A stretch of 7,247 bases of DNA, taken from Melioribacteraceae bacterium (GTDB taxonomy: Bacteria > Bacteroidota > Ignavibacteria > Ignavibacteriales > Melioribacteraceae). Positions 1 through 5,770 of the stretch are shown piece by piece. The notes beneath the pieces were generated by a model that did no database searches, had not been told where the DNA came from, and saw only the letters and a program-made list of their open reading frames with translations. The position numbers were made by a program, and so were the translations under genes. Each line of letters begins with the position of its first letter. The stretch's first letter is position 1. The DNA lies in NCBI GenBank assembly GCA_026983755.1, contig JALSTL010000192.1:1-7247 (forward strand), in the 5' to 3' direction.

Positions 1-95
1 TAAACGTTCCTATTCATGTGGACGGAGTAATTTTAAAACCAACTGTTTATTTTGACGAAAAAATTATAATGAAAAACGGAAAACTTTTGGTTTAA
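1..95 (+). CDS. C-terminal end of an unidentified protein (partial)
   Basis: An open frame enters from the left edge, with codons starting at position 3, and ends at the TAA at 93-95. It gives the last 30 residues of a protein: it begins NVPIHVDGVILKPTVYF and ends MKNGKLLV. The codon use resembles that of the downstream genes. The pattern of a His-Val-Asp stretch, then a Pro-Thr-Val-Tyr strand and a terminal beta-hairpin ending in a Gly-Lys turn, looks like the last strands of a metabolic enzyme. It vaguely recalls the ends of M29/aminopeptidase-T-like metallopeptidases, but 30 residues are too few to assign a family, and this is only a guess. The gene lies 223 bp upstream of the helicase on the same strand. 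The helicase has its own promoter, so the two are probably separate transcription units. Confidence 0.6.
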   Translation, partial: NVPIHVDGVILKPTVYFDEKIIMKNGKLLV

Positions 96-138
96 CTATC
101 CTATACTAGCAACAAATTGCTTTTCGGTTTTATAAAAT

Positions 139-247
139 TGTCATTTCGATTCCGAAGTTTTTTATCGGAAGAGAAATCTTATGGCCAGTATGGTTTGGAG
201 ATTTCTCACTTGCTTAAAAAGCATGCCCATTTTTAGCAGTCATTTTT
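139..247. repeat. Decayed Bacteroidota-type intergenic hairpin repeat
   Basis: The stretch opens with TGTCATTTCGATTCCGAAG (139-157). It contains a perfect 9-bp inverted repeat, GAGAAATCT (171-179) against AGATTTCTC (199-207), with a 19-nt loop. A smaller 6-bp stem pairs TTCCGA (150-155) with TCGGAA (165-170). From memory, many Bacteroidota genomes carry intergenic elements with the same words: TGTCATTTCGA, then GAGAAATCT, a loop, AGATTTCTC, and finally an inverted TCGAAATGACA end. Here the left end and central stem are intact, but the right end is eroded: only a loose AGTCATTTTT is seen near 238-247, in direct rather than inverted orientation. It is therefore probably an old non-autonomous element, which may still act as an mRNA 3'-end structure for the gene ending at 95. 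No transposase or target-site duplication is visible. Confidence 0.55.
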
Positions 248-261
248 AAATTTTCCTTTTT

Positions 262-293
262 TTTGAAATTCTGAGTAAAAATCAGTAAATTTG
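262..293 (+). promoter_or_regulatory. Bacteroidota-type promoter of the helicase gene
   Basis: TTTG at 262-265 is followed after 20 nt by TAAATTTG at 286-293. This matches exactly the -33 TTTG and -7 TAnnTTTG consensus of the primary sigma factor of Bacteroidota, at the expected spacing. Transcription would start near position 300, giving a leader of about 20 nt before the GTG at 319. A GAGG Shine-Dalgarno-like stretch (310-313) lies 5 nt before that start and supports it. There is no E. coli-type -35/-10 pair here. Confidence 0.65.
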
Positions 294-318
294 CAACCTT
301 GCAAAAAACGAGGTACAC

Positions 319-2493
319 GTGAAGATATTAAACAAATTAAACGAACAACAAAGACAAGCAGTAGAATTTAACGCAGCTCCGAATATGATAGTTGCCGGAG
401 CCGGTTCCGGTAAAACAAGAGTTTTAACTTACAAAATTGCCTACCTAATTGAAAAAGGATATGATCCTACCACAATTTTGGCTTTAACATTTACAAATAA
501 AGCCGCAAAAGAAATGAAAGAAAGAATAAAAAAATTAATTGGTGCAAAAGCCAATAAAATTTGGATGGGTACTTTCCATTCAATTTTCGGTAGAATTTTA
601 AGAATGGAAGCCGAAAAATTAGGTTATACTTCCAATTTTTCAATTTACGATAGAGAAGATTCGGTTTCGTTGGTAAATAATGTTATGCAGGCGTTAAATA
701 TTTCGCTTGACGGTTTTAATGCATCTTCGGTTCAGCACAAAATCAGTTCCTTAAAAAACCAAATGATTTCTCCTGAAGAATTTGAAAAGCATATTGCCTC
801 CAATTTAATACAACGTAAAATTGCACAAATTTATCTTGAATATAATAAACGTCTGAAAAATAATAATTCAATGGATTTTGATGATTTGTTACTAAAACCG
901 ATTGAGTTGTTTAATCATCATCAAAGAATATTACAAAAATACAGAGGACGTTTTAAGTATATTTTGGTTGACGAATATCAAGATACAAATAAAGCACAGT
1001 ATGAATTATTAAAATTATTAACTACCAGCAGAATAAAAATTTGCGTAGTTGGTGATGATGCACAAAGTATTTACGGTTGGCGCGGCGCAGAAATTAAAAA
1101 TATGCTCAATTTCGAAAAAGATTTTCCGAAAGCTAAAACTTTTAGGTTGGAACAAAATTACAGATCTACCGGAATTATTTTAAAAGCAGCGGATTCCGTA
1201 ATCAAAAATAATCCCAATCAAATAACAAAAACATTATGGACAGAAAATAACGACGGTGAACAAATTTCCGTTTTAAGATGTACGGATGAAAAAGACGAAG
1301 CATATAAAATTGCCAAACAAATAAAAAAAGAAATTACCGAAAGAAAACTTTCACTAAATGAAATTGCCATTCTTTATAGAATGAACTCACAATCCCGCGC
1401 ATTGGAAGAAGCATTAAAAAGAGAAAAATTACCCTATAAAATTATTGGCGGTGTAGAGTTTTACCGAAGGAAAGAAATTAAAAACATTATAGCTTATCTA
1501 CGAGTTCTGGCAAATCAAGATGATGAAGAAAGTTTATTAAGAATAATGAATTATCCTCAAAGAGGAATCGGGAATACTTCCATTAGTAAAATGATAGCTT
1601 TTGCCAGACGGCAAAATATTTCTTTATTTACAACAATGGCAAGGGTTTTTGAAGTTATTGAAGTTAAAGAAAGAATTCAAAAAAATACAAAAGAATTTAA
1701 ATTATTTCTTAATAAATATATTGAACTTAAAGATAAATTATCTTTATACGAACTTACCTCTTCTCTTGTTGATGAACTGGGAATTCTTAGAATGTTTAAA
1801 GAAGAAAACACTGCAGAATCTTTGGGAAGATACGATAACATACAGGAACTTCTTTCCGGTATTGCCGAATTTAGTAAAGAAAATAAAAATGCAACATTAG
1901 ACGATTTTCTTGCTGAGGTTTCTTTAATTAGCGGTATAGATCAAATGGAAGATAAAGAAAATTCCGTAACTCTTATGACAATACACAGCTCTAAAGGTTT
2001 GGAATTTCCAGTTGTGTTTTTAACCGGTTTGGAAGAAGATATTTTTCCGTTAAATCCTAAATTCGATTCAGATTCCAATACCGAAGAAGAAAGAAGATTA
2101 TTCTACGTTGCCATTACCAGAGCCAAAAAGAAAGTTTATATAACTTATGCTCGTTCAAGATATAGATTCGGTGAAGTTGCATATCAAAGCAAATCAAGAT
2201 TTTTAGAAGAATTGGAACCTTCCACCTACGTAGAAGTTAACCCCGGCGGAAGCAAAAAAGGGGGTAGGAAACGTAAAGCTTTTTACGATGAATTATATCA
2301 GGAAAGTTATGATGATTTTAATCAAGAAAGACGCTCTTTTAGGGTTGGTAGCAGAATAATTCACGAAGTTTTTGGACGAGGTAAAGTTTTGCAAATATCC
2401 GGCAATGGCGATATGCAAAAAGTTAGTATAGATTTTGAAGAAAAAGGGAAGAAAACTTTGCTATTAAAATTTGCCAATATTAAATTGGCGTAA
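319..2493 (+). CDS. pcrA: ATP-dependent 3'-5' DNA helicase, UvrD/PcrA family
   Basis: A 724-residue superfamily 1A helicase, which unwinds DNA 3' to 5' using ATP in nucleotide excision repair, mismatch repair and removal of stalled complexes. The motifs run in canonical order: Q motif LNEQQRQAV (7-15), Walker A AGAGSGKT (26-33), Ia ALTFTNKAAKEM (55-66), Ib GTFHSIFGR (84-92), Walker B LVDEYQDT (216-223), III VVGDDAQSIYGWRG (243-256), IV FRLEQNYRST (275-284), V TIHSSKGLEFP (554-564) and VI RRLFYVAITRAKK (592-604). After a charged linker (about 640-672), residues 674-724 form the Tudor-like domain (FRVGSRIIHEVFGRGKV at 674-690) that in PcrA/UvrD binds RNA polymerase. The length is typical of PcrA/UvrD and rules out Rep, which lacks this tail. 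The start is GTG at 319, with GAGG at 310-313 and a promoter directly upstream. The name uvrD would be equally valid. No motif is missing. Confidence 0.95.
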   Translation: MKILNKLNEQQRQAVEFNAAPNMIVAGAGSGKTRVLTYKIAYLIEKGYDPTTILALTFTNKAAKEMKERIKKLIGAKANKIWMGTFHSIFGRILRMEAEKLGYTSNFSIYDREDSVSLVNNVMQALNISLDGFNASSVQHKISSLKNQMISPEEFEKHIASNLIQRKIAQIYLEYNKRLKNNNSMDFDDLLLKPIELFNHHQRILQKYRGRFKYILVDEYQDTNKAQYELLKLLTTSRIKICVVGDDAQSIYGWRGAEIKNMLNFEKDFPKAKTFRLEQNYRSTGIILKAADSVIKNNPNQITKTLWTENNDGEQISVLRCTDEKDEAYKIAKQIKKEITERKLSLNEIAILYRMNSQSRALEEALKREKLPYKIIGGVEFYRRKEIKNIIAYLRVLANQDDEESLLRIMNYPQRGIGNTSISKMIAFARRQNISLFTTMARVFEVIEVKERIQKNTKEFKLFLNKYIELKDKLSLYELTSSLVDELGILRMFKEENTAESLGRYDNIQELLSGIAEFSKENKNATLDDFLAEVSLISGIDQMEDKENSVTLMTIHSSKGLEFPVVFLTGLEEDIFPLNPKFDSDSNTEEERRLFYVAITRAKKKVYITYARSRYRFGEVAYQSKSRFLEELEPSTYVEVNPGGSKKGGRKRKAFYDELYQESYDDFNQERRSFRVGSRIIHEVFGRGKVLQISGNGDMQKVSIDFEEKGKKTLLLKFANIKLA

Positions 2494-2509
2494 AAAAAAT
2501 CGCTCAAAA

Positions 2510-2555
2510 CCCAACTACTTTAAGAAGCTGGGCTCCGAGAAAATTCGGCTTTTGC
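2510..2555 (+). terminator. Weak stem-loops after the helicase gene
   Basis: Seventeen bases after the helicase stop codon, CCCAACT (2510-2516) can pair with AGCTGGG (2526-2532), six of seven bases matching, over a 9-nt loop. Directly after it CCGA (2535-2538) pairs with TCGG (2545-2548), followed by C and TTTT. This is a plausible but weak intrinsic terminator: both stems are short and the U run is only four long. Confidence 0.3.
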
Positions 2556-2670
2556 CATAATAATATTTTAACCCGAATTATGCAATTAAAAACAGAATAG
2601 TCCATTGTAATAAAAGCAATTATTCCAAAGCAAAACATTAAGAAGGATTAAATTAAAAAATCTCTTTAAC

Positions 2671-2719
2671 TTATAGCATATTAGAGTTTTATAAACAATT
2701 TTAAAATTCTAATGCATAA
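2671..2719 (-). terminator. Long hairpin after the phosphofructokinase gene
   Basis: ATTAGAGTTTTA (2680-2691) pairs with TAAAATTCTAAT (2702-2713) over a 10-nt loop, with a single G-T wobble as read on the + strand. The stem can extend outward through GC/GC and TTAT/ATAA (2671-2677 with 2714-2719) if small bulges are allowed. It begins 8 nt beyond the minus-strand stop codon at 2727. On that strand it is followed about 10 nt later by a run of six T (2655-2660 complement). It is a likely transcript 3' end for the phosphofructokinase, and perhaps bidirectional because the helicase converges on it. The stem is AT-rich, unlike classic E. coli terminators. Nothing else is seen in the 2494-2726 gap apart from the weak stems at 2510-2555. 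Confidence 0.4.
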
Positions 2720-2726
2720 TTTGGGT

Positions 2727-3932
2727 TTAATCGCTTGCCATAATAAATAACGGTTTTGATTCGAAACTTTTGTAGTGCGGTCTTAATCTATCGGTATTAT
2801 AATATTTTCTTACATCAACAACTTTACTATAGCTTGTAACAATTTCAATCGGTTGATTATCATAACGTCCGTTTTTTAATGTAACCAATCTACCGGAAGT
2901 TCCTTCCAAAATTAAATCCAAAGCAAGATTGCCAAAAGCCATTGGAACAATGGAATCAATTGCATCCGGATTTCCGCTTCTGACTAAATAACCCAAACGC
3001 TGTGCGATTGTGTTTATTCTTCTGCCTTTATTAAATTGTGGAGAAAGTTGTTTTAATTTTGCCGCAACTCTATCACCAATGCCCCCAAGTTTTTTATGTC
3101 CGAACATATCTTGTTCTTGATTGGCAAAAGTCATTTCATCTTCTCCGGCAAATTGTGCTCCTTCGGAAACCAACACAACAGAATAGTTACTGGGATTTGT
3201 TTTTCTATCGGCAACTAATAATTCAGTTAAACGGTTTATATCAAACTTGTGTTCGGGAATAATACATCTGTTGGAGGCGCCTGCCATTGCCGGAAGCAAA
3301 GCGGAAAAACCTGCATAACGACCGAAAACCTCAATTACCAAAAATCTTTCGTGTGAACCTGCACTTGTACGTAATGCGTGTGTCATTTCAATTGTTCTTG
3401 TAACACAAGTACTGAAACCAATACAATAATCCGTACCCGGAACATCGTTATCCATAGTTTTTGGAATTGCAATTACTTTTACTCCTTCGTGATGTAAACG
3501 AACACCATAGCTTAAAGTATCATCGCCGCCAATTGGAATTAGATAATCAAGTCCCATAAAATCGATATTCTTTAATACATCCGGGGTTAAATCATTAATT
3601 TCGTTTTTATATTTATCTTTAAGGTGTTCGGGAACATTTACTTGCGGTACTTTACTTGCTTTGGTTCTTGATGAATGAAGAAATGTTCCACCCGTTCTTC
3701 CGGCTCTATTTACAATGTTTTCCGTTAGTTCAATAAAATTATTTGAATTATCGAATTTTTTATCTCTAACAATATCAATCATTCCGCCCCAACCGCGTTT
3801 AATACCAATAACTTTGTAACCTTCGCGTATTGCTCTAATTGTAACCGCTCTTATTGCGGGGTTTAATCCGGGAACATCACCACCACCGGTTAAAATTCCT
3901 ATGGTTCCTTTTTTTCTTTTTATATTGCTCAT
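2727..3932 (-). CDS. pfp: 6-phosphofructokinase, pyrophosphate-type signature
   Basis: A 401-residue PFKA-family enzyme that phosphorylates fructose 6-phosphate at C1 in cytosolic glycolysis. The N-terminal phosphate loop is GILTGGGDVPGLN (12-24). The active-site block PKTMDNDVPGTD (157-168) holds the catalytic Asp161. FGRYAG (203-208) and PE (226-227) form the sugar-phosphate pocket, and GYLVRSGNPDAID (314-326) replaces the HIQRGG motif of ATP enzymes. Two donor-site positions matter. The E. coli G-G-D-G becomes GGDD (135-138), and the E. coli P-G-T becomes PKT (157-159). Asp at the first and Lys at the second are the hallmark of pyrophosphate-dependent enzymes, so PPi is the inferred donor and the reaction would be reversible. 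The length fits the mixed-substrate group III (about 360-420 residues) rather than the 320-residue ATP form. The ATG start has GGAG at 3938-3941, 5 nt upstream. If it is really ATP-dependent, the symbol would be pfkA. Confidence 0.93.
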   Translation of the reverse strand: MSNIKRKKGTIGILTGGGDVPGLNPAIRAVTIRAIREGYKVIGIKRGWGGMIDIVRDKKFDNSNNFIELTENIVNRAGRTGGTFLHSSRTKASKVPQVNVPEHLKDKYKNEINDLTPDVLKNIDFMGLDYLIPIGGDDTLSYGVRLHHEGVKVIAIPKTMDNDVPGTDYCIGFSTCVTRTIEMTHALRTSAGSHERFLVIEVFGRYAGFSALLPAMAGASNRCIIPEHKFDINRLTELLVADRKTNPSNYSVVLVSEGAQFAGEDEMTFANQEQDMFGHKKLGGIGDRVAAKLKQLSPQFNKGRRINTIAQRLGYLVRSGNPDAIDSIVPMAFGNLALDLILEGTSGRLVTLKNGRYDNQPIEIVTSYSKVVDVRKYYNTDRLRPHYKSFESKPLFIMASD

Positions 3933-3959
3933 TATTGCTCCAAATATTTAAAGTTAATT

Positions 3960-3976
3960 CTTAAAATTATTTTAAG
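3960..3976. repeat. 17-bp palindrome upstream of the phosphofructokinase
   Basis: CTTAAAAT (3960-3967) and ATTTTAAG (3969-3976) are perfect inverted repeats around one central T. The site lies 28 bp before the phosphofructokinase start codon and downstream of its candidate -7 box, so it would be within the leader. It could be an operator, where a dimeric regulator would block elongation. As an RNA hairpin it would be poor, because the spacer is a single base. AT-rich DNA yields such palindromes by chance fairly often. Confidence 0.3.
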
Positions 3977-4051
3977 TGAGTGTAATTCTTCTAATACAAC
4001 AACAAAAATTATTGAACCGGAAAAATTACAATTTTATAAAAAAATGAAATG

Positions 4052-4059
4052 CAAAAGTA
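4052..4059 (-). promoter_or_regulatory. Candidate -7 box for the phosphofructokinase gene
   Basis: Read on the minus strand this is TACTTTTG followed by CA, an exact fit to the Bacteroidota -7 consensus TAnnTTTG and very like the helicase box (TAAATTTG then CA). No TTTG is seen 19-21 nt further upstream, where the sequence is AT-rich and belongs to the end of the transporter gene, so the promoter is incomplete. Transcription from it would give a leader of roughly 110 nt. Confidence 0.45.
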
Positions 4060-4067
4060 AATATAAC

Positions 4068-5657
4068 TTATTTATATTTTTTATGCTCAATTGCGAAGTA
4101 ACTATTTGTCATTTTTTTAAGAGCACCGGATAAGAAAATGATAGAAATTAAATTCGGGAACGTCATAAATCCTAATGCAGCGTCTCCAAAAGCCCAAATA
4201 GTTTCTAATTGTGCAATTGCTCCTATAAAAACAAATAGAAGAAACACCCATTTATAAGGAAGGATGGCCTTTTCTCCGAAAAGATAATCTATAGCTCTAT
4301 CGCCGTAAAAAGACCAGCTTATTGCAGTAGAAATTGCAAATAAAAGAACGGAAATAGTTATTATTTTATCACCATAATCAAATAACCAGCTAAGTCCTTC
4401 TTTAAATGCATAAGATGTAAGAATACTACTGTTCATAAGTTTGCCGGTAAAGTTAGGATCTATCCGGTTCAAATAAAATTCGGTAAAATGCCATGAATCA
4501 GTTGATAGAATTACAAGTCCGGTTAATGTACAAATTAAAATAGTATCTATAAAAGGTCCCAACATAGCTACGGAACCTTCGCGTACCGGATATTTTGTTT
4601 TTGCGGTTGAATGAGCAATCGCGGCGCTGCCTTGTCCGGCTTCGTTTGAATAAAGTCCGCGTTTAATTCCCCACAACATTGTGTTTAATACAACTAAGAA
4701 AGAACCTCCAACACCTCCGGCAATTTCGGCAGGCGGATTAAATGCCATGTGAAAAATTAGATTAAAACTTTCGCCAAGTTTATCCAAATGAGAAAAAAGA
4801 ATTAGCAATGCTGCAAAAACATAAATAGCCGCCATAAACGGTGCTAAAAATCCGGTAACTTTTCCTATGCGTTTAATTCCACCAATAATTACAACACCTA
4901 CAATAAAGGAAAGTACCAATCCATTAATAACTTGTTCATAAGAAACTTGAAATCCGCTCCAGACAGTATGTTTCAAAGTTAAAAAATGTGTTGTCCCAAT
5001 TATTTGAGCAACCTCCGAATAAATTTGGTCTGAAACAGTAAAGGATTGTATGGCATTTCCGGTAGCAAAAGAACAAATAACTGCAAAACTTGCAAAAGCA
5101 ACACCCAACCATCGCCATTTTTTTCCCATACCTTTTTCTATTGTGTACATTGGTCCGCCGGCAGTTGCTCCGTTTGAATCGAACTCTCTATATTTAATTG
5201 ATAAAGTACTTTCGGCATATTTTAAGGCAGTACCGAAGAATGCAGTTACCCACATCCAGAACAATGCTCCCGGTCCGCCATAATACAGAGCAGTAGCTAC
5301 ACCTGCAATATTTCCAATTCCCACTGTAGCCGATAGAGCCGTAGCTAATGCTTTAAAGTGATTTAAATCTCCTTTATCGTTAGGATTATCATAGCTTCCT
5401 CGCGTTACTTCCACACCATGCCAAAAATGTTTTATTTGAGGAAAGCCTAATTTAAAAGTGATAAAAATTCCCGTTCCTACAAGCATTATTACCATAAGCG
5501 GAACTGAACCTAATGGTAAATTTTTAGAAGGAAAGTTTTTAAAAAAATCAAAGTTACCGGGGAATGACCAAACAGCATCATAAAATGACATTCCGAAAAA
5601 GAGAAGAACTAAAAAGATTATTGCAAAAGTTATAATTCCAAGTTTTGATTTTGACAT
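4068..5657 (-). CDS. Alanine/glycine:cation symporter (AGCS) family transporter
   Basis: A 529-residue inner-membrane protein that should import alanine, glycine or similar small amino acids with Na+ (or H+). The diagnostic AGCS signature is seen in GGPGALFWMWVTAFFG (127-142), preceded by ATVGIGNIAGVATA (110-123) in the cation/substrate core. Other family blocks are GGPMYTIEKGMG (167-178), GNAIQSFTVSDQI (200-212), KRGLYSNEAGQGSAAIAHS (332-350) and DTILICTLTGLVILS (371-385). Hydrophobic segments throughout fit about 11-12 helices, the first at about 7-24. Members are commonly 440-490 residues. The extra length here comes from the N-terminus and from hydrophilic loops near 220-238 and 386-420. 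The ATG start is preceded by AAAGGA (5663-5668), 5 nt away. It lies 113 bp downstream of another amino acid transporter with a repeat in between, and no clear promoter of its own was found. Substrate and coupling ion are inferred from the family. Confidence 0.93.
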   Translation of the reverse strand: MSKSKLGIITFAIIFLVLLFFGMSFYDAVWSFPGNFDFFKNFPSKNLPLGSVPLMVIMLVGTGIFITFKLGFPQIKHFWHGVEVTRGSYDNPNDKGDLNHFKALATALSATVGIGNIAGVATALYYGGPGALFWMWVTAFFGTALKYAESTLSIKYREFDSNGATAGGPMYTIEKGMGKKWRWLGVAFASFAVICSFATGNAIQSFTVSDQIYSEVAQIIGTTHFLTLKHTVWSGFQVSYEQVINGLVLSFIVGVVIIGGIKRIGKVTGFLAPFMAAIYVFAALLILFSHLDKLGESFNLIFHMAFNPPAEIAGGVGGSFLVVLNTMLWGIKRGLYSNEAGQGSAAIAHSTAKTKYPVREGSVAMLGPFIDTILICTLTGLVILSTDSWHFTEFYLNRIDPNFTGKLMNSSILTSYAFKEGLSWLFDYGDKIITISVLLFAISTAISWSFYGDRAIDYLFGEKAILPYKWVFLLFVFIGAIAQLETIWAFGDAALGFMTFPNLISIIFLSGALKKMTNSYFAIEHKKYK

Positions 5658-5681
5658 AAAATTCCTTTTTAATGAATAACT

Positions 5682-5769
5682 TAACTCTGTGGTTCTTAGT
5701 GTCTTTTTTGTGTAACTTCGTGCAATTGTTTTTCTTTATTGCACAAGGAGTTACGGAAAAGACATAAAT
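5682..5769. repeat. Degenerate CACnAAG repeat forming a long hairpin
   Basis: On the minus strand four imperfect units lie head to tail: CACGAAGTTA (5713-5722), CACAAAAAAGA (5702-5712), CACTAAGAAC (5692-5701) and CACAGAGTTA (5682-5691), a period of 10-11 bp. On the + strand the same kind of unit begins at 5742 with CACAAGGAGTTA and continues loosely to about 5769, so the element is an inverted pair. The two halves pair as GTAACTTC (5712-5719) with GGAGTTAC (5747-5754, one wobble), then after an AA bulge GTGCAAT (5720-5726) with ATTGCAC (5738-5744), around an 11-nt loop. Similar CACAGAG-like reiterated intergenic sequences recur in many bacterial genomes. No U run follows the stem on either strand, so it is not a classic terminator. 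Confidence 0.6.
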
Positions 5770-5770
5770 A

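Noticed and set aside
211..226. TGCTT-AAA-AAGCA hairpin and the adjoining GCATGC as a separate regulatory site.
   Set aside because: The stem is only 5 bp, lies inside the eroded repeat, and is easily explained as remnant or chance sequence.
1601..1900. A 99-codon frame inside the helicase gene.
   Set aside because: It is another reading frame of the conserved helicase, with low-complexity Leu/Lys/Asn composition and no supporting start signal.
3038..3262. Antisense open frame within the phosphofructokinase.
   Set aside because: The opposite strand holds a fully conserved enzyme with all motifs, so the antisense frame is a shadow.
5050..5283. Antisense open frame within the AGCS transporter.
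   Set aside because: It mirrors the conserved AGCS signature region and has no recognisable protein features.
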